64,000 nt of DNA from Alkaliphilus metalliredigens QYMF (GCF_000016985.1 NC_009633.1:2399539-2463538), one strand, 5' to 3'; shown: positions 1-11,815, numbered from the stretch's first letter. Made by a program: numbers and translations. Notes: generated by a model from the letters alone, not told the origin.

Positions 1-361
1 TAGTATAATAGTTGAAAATTCCCCTATGAACATTTTTAATTGAAAATGCATTATTTGATTAGTTATTCCAAAAAGTACACTTTATGGAACAGATAAGCAA
101 TATTGCTTCTTTCTTGAATTGTAACAGAAATTTATATAATTACCAAAATAAAGCACAGCATTTTAAATCAATCTTTACCCAAAACAACATTTTGTCGGTA
201 AAGAGCCGAGTCAATATATATTAATAATGGTCGAGTAATAATAGGGTATTTTATAGCGGATTCAAGGCGGAGTTTTAAATAGTTTTAATTAGATTCTGCT
301 AGCTGTTCCTATTACGACGTCAAAACGACGTCGCATGCCGACGAAAACAAGAAGATTTATG
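1..361. other. AT-rich leader region, no gene seen
   Basis: I see no convincing coding region here. Short GC-rich palindromic bits (gacgtc, repeated near 317-335) lie about 30-50 bases before the tRNA-Sec promoter, but I cannot assign them a role. Selenocysteine genes are often neighbours of tRNA-Sec, but none falls inside the window on this side. Confidence 0.4.
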
Positions 362-390
362 TTGAATATCATAATCAGCTATGCTATAAT
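362..390 (+). promoter_or_regulatory. sigma-A promoter of tRNA-Sec
   Basis: TTGAAT (362-367) and TATAAT (385-390) are separated by 17 bases, with an upstream TG giving an extended -10. The predicted transcript starts near 397, about 20 bases before the mature tRNA. Confidence 0.75.
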
Positions 391-418
391 ACTCTAGTGG
401 CAACAATCAATATCATAT

Positions 419-515
419 GGGGGTAGATGGGTTCTGGTGTGCCCTCTGGTCTTCAAAACCAGCGCGAGGGGTTAGTAGCCTCTTGGGTGGGTTCGATTCC
501 CACGTACTCCCGCCA
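419..515 (+). tRNA. selC: tRNA-Sec (anticodon TCA, reads UGA)
   Basis: This is a long tRNA with encoded CCA at 513-515. The acceptor strand 419-425 pairs with 505-511. The anticodon stem is 446-450 with 458-462, and the loop cttcaaa puts TCA at 453-455. The variable region is long (about 463-487), and the T arm is gtggg/cccac around a ttcgatt loop. The UGA-reading anticodon, long variable arm and about 97-base length are hallmarks of selenocysteine tRNA. It implies that the organism makes selenoproteins. SelA, SelB and SelD are not in the window. Confidence 0.93.
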
Positions 516-826
516 AACATTTAAATTTGAACGGTTATGACATTTATGTTGTAGCCGTTTTCTTGTTTTTGGAAATAGTTAGAACCAGTGTGTTCAATGA
601 TGGATTTCTGCTCTGCGATCTGTTTTTGAAATTTAGTGTCCTGATTACCTACTTTGTGTACATACCTATGGCACATCTATTCCCCAACATGAGTATTAAT
701 ATAGGAAACTTAAAAGGATTAAACAGTTTTATGTGGAAATAATAGTATTAACAGTTTTTTAGGGGACTAAAAAAGAGATACCCCAAATGAAGTACTGTCA
801 ATATTAGTAAATATTTTTACTAACAA
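516..826. other. Intergenic region, no supported gene
   Basis: An open frame of 71 codons begins at 527, but it has no ribosome binding site, starts directly against the tRNA 3' end and resembles no family I know. I treat the region as non-coding. Confidence 0.5.
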
Positions 827-855
827 TTAACAATTAATATTACATTATGTATAAT
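827..855 (+). promoter_or_regulatory. Promoter upstream of the truA-like gene
   Basis: TTAACA (827-832) is followed 17 bases later by TATAAT (850-855). A Shine-Dalgarno aaaggaggg lies just before the ATG at 915. Confidence 0.6.
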
Positions 856-914
856 AACCTATCTTAATATATGATAAGATGTATTGATCGGTATCCAGAA
901 AAAGGAGGGCTCAA

Positions 915-1661
915 ATGCAAAATTATAAGATGATGATAGCGTATGATGGTAGAAAATATACAGGGTATAATAAATCAAAAGATAACTTAGAAAAGAGTAT
1001 CCAAGGTAAGTTAGAATTAATATTATCAAAGCTTTATGAAGAAGAAGTAGAGGTGATTAGTGCAGTTAGCACTGATGCGGGGGTACATTCTAAAGGACAA
1101 ATTGTTAATTTTATCGCACCCAATAGTCGATTAGATGAAAAGGAAATCTTTGACTATTTTGAAAAATACTTAACTGATGATATTATTATATTATCAGTAG
1201 AAACTGCTGATGAAAGATTTCATAGTAGATATTTAATGAAAAGTGCAACTTATGAATATCGCCTATGGAAAAAAGATGCTCCTAATCGTCCTTTGTTTGA
1301 GAGACAATATGTTAACTTAATGAACCAAACAGTAGATGTAACTAAAATTAAAAAAGCTGGAAAGTACCTTGTAGGTGAACATGATTTCTTAGCTTTTACG
1401 ACGAATAGGAAAACAACAAAATCAATCAAAACAATGGTTTCTCTTGATGTAATGGAAACTAGAAACGAGATTATTATTACGATGACAGCAAATGGATTTT
1501 TATTGAATATGGAAAGAGTAATCGTAGGTACATTAATCCAAATCGGTCTTGGTCAATTACCTATGAATACAATTGAGAAAGCTTTTGAATCTAAGAATAT
1601 GAATGATGTAGGTCATAAAGCCAGTGCAGGAGCACTTTGTTTATTAAGTGTGGAATACTAG
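915..1661 (+). CDS. TruA-like tRNA pseudouridine synthase, divergent paralogue
   Basis: This 248-residue protein has the TruA layout: N-terminal AYDGxxYxGY, a catalytic-loop segment TDAGVHSKGQ around Asp54, and a C-terminal GFLLNMxR core. TruA family enzymes isomerise uridines at positions 38-40 of the tRNA anticodon arm. The usual catalytic-loop GRTDAGVHA reads VSTDAGVHS here, so the conserved Arg two residues before the nucleophilic Asp is Ser52. In the C-terminal motif, MVR has become MER. The fold and nucleophile are kept, but the substrate or activity may differ from housekeeping TruA, which in clostridia usually lies in the ribosomal protein cluster. The start has a strong aaaggaggg site. 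Confidence 0.8.
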   Translation: MQNYKMMIAYDGRKYTGYNKSKDNLEKSIQGKLELILSKLYEEEVEVISAVSTDAGVHSKGQIVNFIAPNSRLDEKEIFDYFEKYLTDDIIILSVETADERFHSRYLMKSATYEYRLWKKDAPNRPLFERQYVNLMNQTVDVTKIKKAGKYLVGEHDFLAFTTNRKTTKSIKTMVSLDVMETRNEIIITMTANGFLLNMERVIVGTLIQIGLGQLPMNTIEKAFESKNMNDVGHKASAGALCLLSVEY

Positions 1662-1798
1662 TTGGTATAAAGAATGGGATAATGAATGGGAACAGTTAAC
1701 AAGGATTATGACTAACAGGTCTTCTTATTTGACAAACAAATTGATTGTCTTGTATGATAAAATAATAGAAATGAATGTCTTGTTAGGAGAGGATCTTA

Positions 1799-2266
1799 TT
1801 GAAAGAAAGCATAGAAAAACATTTGAAAGAAAAAGGGTTGAAAATAACAAATCAAAGAAAGGCCATATTAGAAGCCTTTCAGAACCCTGAAAAACATTTA
1901 TTAACTGCAGCTGAAGTGCTAGAAATTGTTTCGAAATACACCGACAAGCTAAACTTCTCAACGGTATATAGAAACCTAGAAACCCTAACTGAGGTAGGAA
2001 TCCTCAAGAGGATTAATCTAGATAATGGCATCAATAACTATGAATTAGACATAGAAAATCATCACCATCATCATTTGATTTGTTTATCATGTGGAGATGC
2101 GAAAACAATTGACTATTGCCCCTTTGATGAAATGAGAATTAGTAATAAACAACTGCAAGATTTCACACCGGTTGACCATAAACTGGAAATTTATGGATAT
2201 TGTAAGAAATGTGGAAATAATATGAGCTGCGATAAATTGAATAAAAAACAAAAAGTATCAAAATAA
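1799..2266 (+). CDS. Fur-family metalloregulator
   Basis: This 155-residue repressor has an N-terminal winged helix (TNQRKAILEAF, then FSTVYRNLETL) followed by the Fur dimerisation and metal domain. Visible metal ligands are a run of five histidines near residue 84, CLSC, and a second CxxC (CKKC) near the C terminus that would form a structural zinc site. Translation starts at TTG 1799, eight bases after a ggagagg site; no ATG is nearby. The sequence does not settle between PerR, Fur and Zur function. A strong terminator follows directly. Confidence 0.88.
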   Translation: MKESIEKHLKEKGLKITNQRKAILEAFQNPEKHLLTAAEVLEIVSKYTDKLNFSTVYRNLETLTEVGILKRINLDNGINNYELDIENHHHHHLICLSCGDAKTIDYCPFDEMRISNKQLQDFTPVDHKLEIYGYCKKCGNNMSCDKLNKKQKVSK

Positions 2267-2297
2267 TAGACATTACCCAAAATGGGTAATGTCTATT
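2265..2297. terminator. Bidirectional terminator hairpin
   Basis: A perfect 14-base-pair stem (2265-2278 with 2284-2297) with an aaaat loop lies between the converging Fur-family and DUF378 genes. It overlaps the stop codon of the latter. Confidence 0.85.
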
Positions 2298-2496
2298 ATT
2301 CTTTCGTAACAGTACGTTCTCTGAAAAGCAAACTAATGCTGTAAGCTCCTGCGACACCAACTAATGTGTAAACAATTCTACTGAGCAAGGATGCTTGGCC
2401 ACCAAATAATGTAGCTACTAAATCAAACTGAAACAAACCAATCAATCCCCAATTAAGTGCACCAATAATAACTAAAATTAAAGCTAGTCTATCCAC
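2296..2496 (-). CDS. DUF378 family small membrane protein
   Basis: This is a 66-residue protein with two predicted membrane helices. The ALNWGLIGLF segment in helix one and the later YTLVGVAGAYS segment are characteristic of the DUF378 (YuzA-like) family. The family's role is unknown. An aaggagg site precedes the start. It converges on the Fur-family gene and shares the terminator between them. Confidence 0.82.
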   Translation of the reverse strand: MDRLALILVIIGALNWGLIGLFQFDLVATLFGGQASLLSRIVYTLVGVAGAYSISLLFRERTVTKE

Positions 2497-2586
2497 ACTG
2501 ATTCCTCCTTCAATATAACTGAGTAATATCGATAATAGTATGTGTCATTTATTTATAAAAATACTCATTTATAAAAAAAATTTAAA

Positions 2587-3021
2587 CTAAGAAAAATGGC
2601 CATTAAAATAGATGAGGGAATTCATAGCGATAATAAGGGCAAACAGTATAATACCTTCAATGGACATAAAATAGAAAGACAGATAACAAGTTGTAAAAAG
2701 GATAGCAATATTCCATGATATAAGGGAAAACTTAATAATAAAGCCTAAAATAGTCCAATTCAAATATGAAAAGACAAAACCCTTGAAGGTAACATTAGAA
2801 GCAAAGGCTAATGTGGAAATAAAAAATAAAAACATACCAATAAACTCCCCAGGTGAATGGATCAATTGATAGATTGAAAAATTCATACCTTCATATTGAT
2901 AATAATTACTAACCGGAAAAGAATCCAACAAGTATTGACTGGACATCAATAAAAGTCCAAGAGTAAAAAGGTTTTTTAAAAGACTAGTCAGAGGTATGAT
3001 AATAGTATATGATTTTTTCAA
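2587..3021 (-). CDS. Hypothetical integral membrane protein
   Basis: I place the start at a TTG whose complement is 3019-3021, because a ggagg site lies about nine bases upstream on the minus strand. The longer open frame overlaps the start of the divergent gene. The 144-residue product is very hydrophobic, with about four membrane spans, and has no recognised motif. The general topology resembles small Yip1-like membrane proteins, but I do not claim membership. It is divergent from the gene at 3136. Confidence 0.6.
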   Translation of the reverse strand: MKKSYTIIIPLTSLLKNLFTLGLLLMSSQYLLDSFPVSNYYQYEGMNFSIYQLIHSPGEFIGMFLFFISTLAFASNVTFKGFVFSYLNWTILGFIIKFSLISWNIAILFTTCYLSFYFMSIEGIILFALIIAMNSLIYFNGHFS

Positions 3022-3135
3022 AGCATAAAACCTCCTTAATAATAGAAGTTTATTGATATCAATTGAGAAAAAGGGGTAATATCTGGTAAGAACTAAATTA
3101 GCATTTAAGAAATAGGTAGTGAGGTGGATGAGCCG

Positions 3136-4332
3136 ATGAATAAATATAAAAAATTTAATATCATCAAAGGTGGTAAAGAATACGTAAAATATCAGTTTGT
3201 TTCTGCTATGGTTACACAAACCAGGCTGATGGGAGTGATGGCAGTCAAGATTCATTGGAAAATAACTGATGAAAAAACGCAGTTAATTCAGTGGTTTTTA
3301 TTGGACTCAGAAGAACATGGAATTTATGACTATAAAAGCATGAAAACAAATAAGCCAAGTGAATATGATTATTATACTGAGCAGTTTATGGCTAACCTAG
3401 GTGGCAAAAGAAATAACATAACCAAAAGTGAAGCAATTCATTTGGTTTCTTGCTTTATGAAAGAAAATAAAAAGTACAACAAACCACTACCTGATCCACT
3501 GGAAGAATATAAGTTTATTGGTGAGTATTTCCAGATATTCATTCAAAACCAACCTTCATTATTAAAAGACAAAATTTTTGAAAAAATATACTCTTCTATG
3601 GCGTTGCTAAACTACTTTATGATGAGGGCTACAGGTAAAGATATAGAGGGAATGAATCATCTTATTGCCGATCATAATATATTTCTTCCCGTGGACTTTG
3701 AAATCGCTTCAGAGGCATCACAATTATTGAAAAATACAATACAATTCATTGAAAAGAACGAGATGTCTTTGATTTATTCTATGACTTCAATTATCGATAC
3801 ATGTGAGGGGTATAAAGAAATTGTTTCTCGAATCAAGATTAAAAGAATTGAACGGGAGTGGCGGGTCTTAGAGGCATCGATTATAAAAGAAAAAACATTT
3901 TCCCCAGAGGAAGTAAAAATTGAAATACAAAAAATCGAATACATTAAAATTTTTACAGGAATTGAAAATTCAGAAAAACTAATAAATAAATTACTGGAAA
4001 ACAAACGAAGTTTATTAGAATATGAGTTTATACAAGGAAGGATGTTTGTTGAATATTACCCAAATAATAAGCATGTTGAAAAAGACATTTATTATTTGAG
4101 TGGTGATTTACGAGCAATTTATTTTGTAAACCAAAGAAGTCAACTTATTGTGTGCTATTATAATGCAGCTGAAGAAGATGAACTCCAGGATTTTGTGTTA
4201 GGTCAAATTAGCTCTGAAAATGCTCAAGTTTCAAAAAAATATGAGATCAATGAATCTGTTATCTATCAATATGCGGAAGGAGAAATGACTGATTTCATTG
4301 AATTTATTGGTCAGTTTCAGTCCAAGGTATAA
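3136..4332 (+). CDS. Hypothetical protein, about 398 residues
   Basis: The start is ATG 3136, eight bases after gaggtgg; an in-frame GTG at 3124 lies inside that site and is unlikely. The product looks soluble and mixed alpha/beta, with no signal peptide or membrane helix. An N-terminal segment rich in beta-type residues includes MAVKIHW and is followed by a charged helical middle. A strand-rich C-terminal portion (YYLSGDLRAIYF, then QLIVCYY) looks like a separate domain. I do not recognise the family. Confidence 0.7.
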   Translation: MNKYKKFNIIKGGKEYVKYQFVSAMVTQTRLMGVMAVKIHWKITDEKTQLIQWFLLDSEEHGIYDYKSMKTNKPSEYDYYTEQFMANLGGKRNNITKSEAIHLVSCFMKENKKYNKPLPDPLEEYKFIGEYFQIFIQNQPSLLKDKIFEKIYSSMALLNYFMMRATGKDIEGMNHLIADHNIFLPVDFEIASEASQLLKNTIQFIEKNEMSLIYSMTSIIDTCEGYKEIVSRIKIKRIEREWRVLEASIIKEKTFSPEEVKIEIQKIEYIKIFTGIENSEKLINKLLENKRSLLEYEFIQGRMFVEYYPNNKHVEKDIYYLSGDLRAIYFVNQRSQLIVCYYNAAEEDELQDFVLGQISSENAQVSKKYEINESVIYQYAEGEMTDFIEFIGQFQSKV

Positions 4333-4384
4333 ATTTGTATCAATTGGTTAAAATAACTTCCTATAAGAACAAGGAGGTTGTTTT

Positions 4385-5062
4385 ATGAGAAGAAGGAAAG
4401 GTGTGCCTTTCTATGTCACTTTCTTCGCCATTGGATTATTATTCAGCTTCGGAGGTTTTATCCTTGGATATTACCGTTATGGAGGAAGTGAAATTGAGGA
4501 AAGTCCTTATCGTTATGAACAACAGTCAGAAAATACAGCTGATGAAGGTCAAATACATGAATACAATGAAGAGACCAATATCAATATTAATAATGAGTAT
4601 ACAGATAGAGAAGAAGATTGGCCTGCTAGCAATTATGAGAATCTCATATCAAATGAAACCAACATCAAACTCAAAACTGTGTATACGCAGTGTGGAAGCA
4701 CGGTGGAAGAGAGGATGGATCTCTTAGAGGCGTGGGTTGGATTTGAAGAGAGCCAACTAAAAGCATACCTAGAAAGCCAACAGAATCAACAAACTATTTT
4801 ATCCTTTACCACCAATGAAGTTGTATTGATGGAAGAAAAAAATGAAGTTTGTCCAGCGCATTTGAATTATTTTCTAGTGGCAGAAAAAGATGGATACATT
4901 GTTGTTTATCATTTTAATGAAAGAGGTTTAAAAAGTTTAATTCGAGAAACAAGGATTTCCATAGCTACATTACCGCCTGTAGACCAAGAAAAACTGAAAC
5001 GAGGCATTCTCAAGAAAACAGAACGGGAAGTTGAACAAATATTAGAAGATTATAGTAGTTAA
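4385..5062 (+). CDS. BofC C-terminal domain protein (probable sporulation factor)
   Basis: The 225-residue product has an N-terminal membrane anchor (residues about 8-28), an acidic low-complexity linker (about 35-85), and a C-terminal domain with EKDGYIVVYHFNERG. This matches the BofC C-terminal region. In Bacillus subtilis, BofC acts in the intermembrane space of the sporangium and restrains SpoIVB signalling in the sigma-K checkpoint; there too it lies next to ruvAB. The assignment rests on this motif and synteny. A strong aaggagg site precedes the ATG. Confidence 0.65.
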   Translation: MRRRKGVPFYVTFFAIGLLFSFGGFILGYYRYGGSEIEESPYRYEQQSENTADEGQIHEYNEETNININNEYTDREEDWPASNYENLISNETNIKLKTVYTQCGSTVEERMDLLEAWVGFEESQLKAYLESQQNQQTILSFTTNEVVLMEEKNEVCPAHLNYFLVAEKDGYIVVYHFNERGLKSLIRETRISIATLPPVDQEKLKRGILKKTEREVEQILEDYSS

Positions 5063-5067
5063 ATAAT

Positions 5068-5112
5068 AGGAGGCATTCATCCAATCATTATAGGAAGAAT
5101 GTCTTCTATTTT
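5068..5112 (+). terminator. Probable terminator after the BofC-like gene
   Basis: An 11-base-pair stem (5068-5078 with 5097-5107, two wobble pairs) is followed by a short T-rich run. Its position between the BofC-like gene and ruvC suggests separate transcription. Confidence 0.5.
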
Positions 5113-5269
5113 GGTTGAGGCCACTACAATACTGTGGAGCTTTTAATGATAATAATGGATTTCGGCCTATACCCATAGATATATCGCATTTTGAGGAATA
5201 TTATGTTAAACTAAATAAGGAAAAGAAGTGCATATAGCCAAAGACTGGCAGTAAAAGGAGGACAACTTG

Positions 5270-5764
5270 ATGATCATATTAGGAATTGACCCAGGGATTG
5301 CAATCCTAGGCTATGGAATTGTTAAGTATGAGGGCAATAAATTTAAAGTAATAGATTATGGGGCTATCAAAACCTCAAGTAAGATGGCCACACCACAAAG
5401 ATTAAAAGAGATCTATTTGAGACTAGATGAACTCATATCAGAATATCAACCGGATGCTGTGGCAATTGAAGAACTTTTTTTTAATACAAATACAACAACA
5501 GCCATGGTGGTGAGTCATGCTAGAGGGGTTGCTGTTTTAGCTGCTGCAATACATGAAAAAGAAATATACGAGTATACACCACTACAGGTAAAACAAGCAG
5601 TTGTAGGATATGGTAGAGCGGAAAAAAAACAAGTGCAACAGATGATTAAAATATTGCTTAACTTAGAACAGGCACCAAAGCCAGATGATGTAGCCGATGC
5701 TTTGGCAGTAGCTGTATGCCATGCCCACTCTGGTCATTTTCAAAGTTTATTTAAAGTGAAGTAG
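5270..5764 (+). CDS. ruvC: Crossover junction endodeoxyribonuclease RuvC
   Basis: RuvC resolves Holliday junctions by paired nicking, working with RuvAB. The 164-residue product starts MIILGIDPG, with the first catalytic Asp in GIDPG. Other acidic catalytic positions lie in AIEELFF and in the C-terminal PDDVADALA segment. I chose ATG 5270 over TTG 5267 because it gives the typical N terminus and an eight-base spacing from aaggagg. It leads the ruvC-ruvA-ruvB operon. Confidence 0.95.
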   Translation: MIILGIDPGIAILGYGIVKYEGNKFKVIDYGAIKTSSKMATPQRLKEIYLRLDELISEYQPDAVAIEELFFNTNTTTAMVVSHARGVAVLAAAIHEKEIYEYTPLQVKQAVVGYGRAEKKQVQQMIKILLNLEQAPKPDDVADALAVAVCHAHSGHFQSLFKVK

Positions 5765-5787
5765 TGATTTGAAGGGAGGAACACGGA

Positions 5788-6372
5788 TTGTTTGAGTATA
5801 TGAAAGGTATGATTGTAGAAGCCCAGATAGATAAAATTATTGTGGAGGTCAATGGCATTGGTTATCGAATTAATAGTTCGATAAATAGTGCATCACAGGT
5901 TAAGATAGGACAAGTATCCACGCTTTTTACACACTTTGTATTGAGAGAAGATGAAGCGCATTTATATGGCTTTGTAGATAAAGAAGAATTAGCAATGTTT
6001 AAGAAATTGATATCTGTATCAAAGATCGGACCAAAGGTAGCCGCCGGAATTTTATCGACATATACTCCCCAGAGATTAGGGGCGTACATAGTGAGCAACG
6101 ATGCCCAGGCCATTGCAAAATCACCAGGGGTTGGTAAGAAAACAGCGGAAAGAATGATACTTGAATTAAAGGATAAAATTGATGATAGTCAAGTCGAATA
6201 TGACCAGAACTTTTTTAACCATGAGAACAAAAACAATAATGAAGTCGTTGATGCATTAATGGCTTTAGGCTACACCAAACATGAAGGAGAGCAAGCTGCT
6301 TCGGCAGTAAGAGATACAAGTCTGTCCACAGAAGAAATGATTAGAAAAGCTTTAAATTGGTTAGCTAGGTAG
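5788..6372 (+). CDS. ruvA: Holliday junction helicase subunit RuvA
   Basis: RuvA binds the four-way junction and recruits RuvB. The 194-residue protein shows the OB-fold start ([11 protein letters not shown]), helix-hairpin-helix segments ([12 protein letters not shown] and [12 protein letters not shown]), and the C-terminal RuvB-binding domain ([10 protein letters not shown]). It starts at TTG 5788 after gggagg; the FEYxKG beginning matches the family. It lies 23 bases after ruvC and 14 before ruvB. Confidence 0.95.
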   Translation: MFEYMKGMIVEAQIDKIIVEVNGIGYRINSSINSASQVKIGQVSTLFTHFVLREDEAHLYGFVDKEELAMFKKLISVSKIGPKVAAGILSTYTPQRLGAYIVSNDAQAIAKSPGVGKKTAERMILELKDKIDDSQVEYDQNFFNHENKNNNEVVDALMALGYTKHEGEQAASAVRDTSLSTEEMIRKALNWLAR

Positions 6373-6386
6373 AACGGAGGGGTAGG

Positions 6387-7397
6387 ATGCAGGATCAGGA
6401 AGAAGAACGGATGATTACAAATCAGCCTAAGGAAGAGGACCTAATACTGGAAAATGGTTTGAGGCCTAAATTTCTAGTTGATTATATTGGTCAAAATAGC
6501 GTTAAAGAAAGGCTCAAGATATTTATCGAAGCAGCAAAACAACGTCAGGAGCCTCTAGATCATGTATTGCTTTATGGACCGCCTGGCTTAGGAAAAACAA
6601 CATTGGCAAATATTATTGCCAATGAGATGAATGTCAATATTAAAATAACTTCCGGACCGGCTATTGAGAGACCAGGTGATTTAGCTGCTATATTAACAAA
6701 TCTTGCAGCGAATGATGTGTTGTTTATTGATGAAATTCATCGTTTAAACCGTACGGTAGAAGAGGTACTTTACCCAGCAATGGAGGACTTTGCCTTAGAT
6801 ATCATTATTGGAAAAGGACCAAGTGCCCGTTCGATTCGTTTAGATTTATCACAATTCACACTAATAGGTGCAACCACCAGGGCAGGACAATTATCCTCTC
6901 CTCTTAGAGATCGATTTGGTGTCATATGCAAGTTGGAGCTGTATAACAATAAACAATTAACTGCTATCGTAAAACGTTCAGCAAGAATTCTTGATGCATA
7001 TATTGATGATGAAGGAGCCACTGAAATCGCTTCAAGGTCTAGAGGCACCCCTCGGATTGCTAATCGTCTTTTAAGAAGAGTCAGAGATTATGCACAAGTT
7101 AAGAGCGATGGTAGAATTACTAAACGTGTTGCAGAAGAAGCTTTGATTCTACTAGAGGTTGACTCCTTAGGTTTAGACAATACAGATAAGAAAATGATTG
7201 AAACCATGATTTATAACTTTAATGGGGGGCCAGTAGGGCTAGACACCTTAGCCGCAACAACTGGAGAGGAAAGAAATACAATAGAGGATGTATATGAACC
7301 TTATTTATTGCAAATGGGCTTTATTAACAGAACACCTAGGGGACGTATTGTCATGCAAAAAGCATATGAACACTTTAATATTCCAAGTGCAGAGTAG
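6387..7397 (+). CDS. ruvB: Holliday junction branch-migration ATPase RuvB
   Basis: This AAA+ motor drives branch migration with RuvA. Visible features are Walker [10 protein letters not shown], Walker [10 protein letters not shown], sensor GATTRAG, arginine-finger region LRDRFG, and the C-terminal winged helix ending in TPRGR. Length (336 residues) is normal. The start at 6387 follows a ggagggg site. An internal ATG at 6411 would also give a family-like N terminus, so the first eight residues are uncertain. Confidence 0.95.
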   Translation: MQDQEEERMITNQPKEEDLILENGLRPKFLVDYIGQNSVKERLKIFIEAAKQRQEPLDHVLLYGPPGLGKTTLANIIANEMNVNIKITSGPAIERPGDLAAILTNLAANDVLFIDEIHRLNRTVEEVLYPAMEDFALDIIIGKGPSARSIRLDLSQFTLIGATTRAGQLSSPLRDRFGVICKLELYNNKQLTAIVKRSARILDAYIDDEGATEIASRSRGTPRIANRLLRRVRDYAQVKSDGRITKRVAEEALILLEVDSLGLDNTDKKMIETMIYNFNGGPVGLDTLAATTGEERNTIEDVYEPYLLQMGFINRTPRGRIVMQKAYEHFNIPSAE

Positions 7398-7400
7398 GTG

Positions 7401-7487
7401 ATGGAAATGGAAATAAAACAAGGAATTTCATCTTTTTTGTCGAATAAGAATATTATTAATTATTTTTTAGGGGGACATGAAGGATGA
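7401..7487 (+). CDS. Possible 28-residue small protein between ruvB and spoIID-like gene
   Basis: An ATG at 7401 follows the aggtg at the end of ruvB. The frame runs 28 codons and ends in a TGA (7485-7487) that overlaps the ATG of the next gene in an ATGA arrangement, as in translationally coupled genes. The product begins MEMEIKQ and has an alternating polar and hydrophobic pattern. I know no family for it; it could be a chance frame or a leader that couples translation. Confidence 0.3.
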   Translation: MEMEIKQGISSFLSNKNIINYFLGGHEG

Positions 7488-9205
7488 GTGGCAATAAAAA
7501 AAGTATGATGGGTATGGTTTGTTTATTTCTGATGGTTTTTGCTTCCGTAAATTTATTTTCTAATGGGTATGATACGAAACCTCTGTATGTCGAGGTCGGA
7601 TTGAATTTTCAACAATCATCAAAGGCTGTCGTTAATTTGCAAACAAATACGGGGTTTCAAATAGAAAAGTTTGAACATAACAATTTTAACTCACTTCTAA
7701 GTTTGTTTGACCATAAAGAAGTGATCCTGAGGAAAGATGCTTATTACTTAGGTACCGGAGGAAGATTTGTTGAATATACCGGAGAAATACCAAATGAAAA
7801 TAGTTCTTTGAATCTACAAGGACCCTATCATGTACAGATTGGAACAATTTCGCCTGATTTGAATCAGGCGAAGGAACAATTAAGCACTTTGAAATCTAAG
7901 GGCTATCAGGGATATCTATCCTATGAAGCTGGTTGGATGATATTTCAAGGCCCCCACCTTAACCAAGAACAGGCACAGCGTAGTGCAGAGGAAATAGAAT
8001 TGCTCTTAAATGAACGGGCCACTGTGATTGCTCCTTCACAGCACAGGGTACAGGTATTAGACAAAGTAGGTGAACTTATTTTTGTTTTTGACTCCCGGGA
8101 AGGTCTTTATTTTAAAGCAGTGGAGGATAAGGGCAGTGTCAACCTCATCTCAGTAGATAACCAACAATACCGAGGGGCTGTGACAGCTACGCGATTAAGT
8201 GGTAGTGATATGACAGTTATTAATAAGCTATTATTAGATGAATACCTATATGGAGTTGTGCCTCGAGAGATGCCAGCCAGTTGGCCAATTGAAGCTTTAA
8301 AAGCACAAGCAGTTGTTGCTAGAAGCTATGCCGCTGCAGAAATACAAATGAGTAAGTACAAACATTTAGGTTTTGACTTATCAACCACCACAAGCTCTCA
8401 GGTGTATGGTGGTTATGCTAGTGAGCATAATAATAGCACCAGAGCAGTACAGGAAACAGCAGGAGTATTAGTCATGTATAATGGTAAACCGGCAAATACA
8501 TACTATCACTCAAATAGTGGCGGATCTACAGAAGACAGTGAGAATGTTTGGTCAGGATCAGTGCCCTATATACGAGGGGTACAGGATGAGTTTTCATTAA
8601 ATGCACTTAACTCTACATGGGTAGAGGCATTAACTGCACAAGAAATCAAAGCAGCACTGGCAAAAAATAATATTCACATAGGAGATGTACAAAGTATAGA
8701 AATTCGCTCTCAGTCAAAAAATGAGCGCGTACTTGAGTTGATTGTCTATGGAACACAGGGAGAAAAGAGTTTGGAAAAAGAACAGAGTCGAAGGATTTTC
8801 GGACTTAAAAGTACATGGTTTGATGTAAAAATAGAAGGCCAAAGTCAAGTAGAAAGTCAAGTACAAAGACAAGGACAAAGACAAAGTGGCGAACTTCATA
8901 TCTTGGGTTCATCAAATGGAAGTAAACAGGCAAAAGATGTACAAAAAAGCTATGTCATCACCAGTCAAGGCCCTAGAGAAATTGACTTATCTTCAAATAT
9001 CTTAGTCTATAATGGGCAAAACTATAGACAACAAGAAAAGGTGAATAGTACAAATAGTGCTGGAACAGGTACTTTTGTATTTGAAGGAAAGGGATTTGGG
9101 CATGGTCTTGGAATGAGTCAATACGGTGCAAAGCGAATGGCAGAATTAAATTATAATTATCAACAGATTTTGAATCACTACTACACGGGAATAAAGGTGG
9201 AATAA
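7484..9205 (+). CDS. SpoIID/LytB domain protein with SPOR-like region
   Basis: SpoIID proteins are peptidoglycan lytic enzymes; the founding member acts in engulfment. The 573-residue product has a signal/anchor segment (about 8-28), a SPOR-like repeat around residues 105-185 (YHVQIGT...), and a SpoIID domain from about 215 with [23 protein letters not shown], the [10 protein letters not shown] motif and the terminal [14 protein letters not shown] Gln-rich linker near 450-470 interrupts the domain. It is longer than classic SpoIID and sits by ruvB and queA, not in the spoIID/spoIIQ locus, so it is probably a LytB-type relative. Confidence 0.85.
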   Translation: MSGNKKSMMGMVCLFLMVFASVNLFSNGYDTKPLYVEVGLNFQQSSKAVVNLQTNTGFQIEKFEHNNFNSLLSLFDHKEVILRKDAYYLGTGGRFVEYTGEIPNENSSLNLQGPYHVQIGTISPDLNQAKEQLSTLKSKGYQGYLSYEAGWMIFQGPHLNQEQAQRSAEEIELLLNERATVIAPSQHRVQVLDKVGELIFVFDSREGLYFKAVEDKGSVNLISVDNQQYRGAVTATRLSGSDMTVINKLLLDEYLYGVVPREMPASWPIEALKAQAVVARSYAAAEIQMSKYKHLGFDLSTTTSSQVYGGYASEHNNSTRAVQETAGVLVMYNGKPANTYYHSNSGGSTEDSENVWSGSVPYIRGVQDEFSLNALNSTWVEALTAQEIKAALAKNNIHIGDVQSIEIRSQSKNERVLELIVYGTQGEKSLEKEQSRRIFGLKSTWFDVKIEGQSQVESQVQRQGQRQSGELHILGSSNGSKQAKDVQKSYVITSQGPREIDLSSNILVYNGQNYRQQEKVNSTNSAGTGTFVFEGKGFGHGLGMSQYGAKRMAELNYNYQQILNHYYTGIKVE

Positions 9206-9212
9206 TAAGAAA

Positions 9213-11376
<2,164 letters not shown>

Positions 11377-11497
11377 ATTAAGATTAATTAAGATATTAAT
11401 AATATAAAAAATAGCAGGATATTTTAGAACGATGTTGAATTGAAATAAAGAGCATCATAAATAAATGCAAATGTAAGTATAAGGAGGGAGCAATGAT

Positions 11498-11761
11498 ATG
11501 GAGCAATTTGGTGGTTTGATTATACCTTTGGGATTTTTGGGTATTTTTTATTTTTTAATTATTCGTCCTCAGCAAAAAAAGGAGAAGAAAGTTAAGGAAA
11601 TGAGAAATAGCCTTCAAGTAGGTGACGATGTCGTAACAATTGGCGGAATTTACGGTAAGGTTACGAAAATCAAAGAAGATATGATTACAATTGAAGTAGG
11701 AGCAGATAGAGTGAAACTAGTAGTGGGAAAATGGGCTATTGGTAGCGTAATAACTGAATAA
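11498..11761 (+). CDS. yajC: Preprotein translocase auxiliary subunit YajC
   Basis: This 87-residue protein has one N-terminal membrane helix followed by FLIIRPQQKKEKK, the YajC signature, and a small basic/beta domain (GDDVVTIGGIYGKV). YajC associates with SecDF. The queA-tgt-yajC-secD-secF order is common in bacteria; here the SCIFF locus is inserted between yajC and secD, as in many clostridia. Confidence 0.95.
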   Translation: MEQFGGLIIPLGFLGIFYFLIIRPQQKKEKKVKEMRNSLQVGDDVVTIGGIYGKVTKIKEDMITIEVGADRVKLVVGKWAIGSVITE

Positions 11762-11778
11762 AAATGGGATATGAGCAG

Positions 11779-11815
11779 AAAGGTGCGAATGAATAATTCG
11801 TGCCTTTTATTGTTT
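11779..11815 (+). terminator. Terminator after yajC
   Basis: The stem 11779-11790 with 11795-11806 (12 pairs, two wobble) is followed by a T-rich tract. Confidence 0.7.

Noticed and set aside
527-742. 71-codon frame after tRNA-Sec
   Set aside because: No ribosome binding site, no family resemblance and it starts against the tRNA end.
1648-1890. 80-codon frame overlapping the truA-like and Fur-family genes
   Set aside because: It crosses two real genes in another frame and has no Shine-Dalgarno site.
3021-3255. N-terminal extension of the minus-strand membrane protein gene
   Set aside because: It would overlap the divergent gene at 3136; a TTG with a good ribosome binding site at 3021 explains the protein without overlap.
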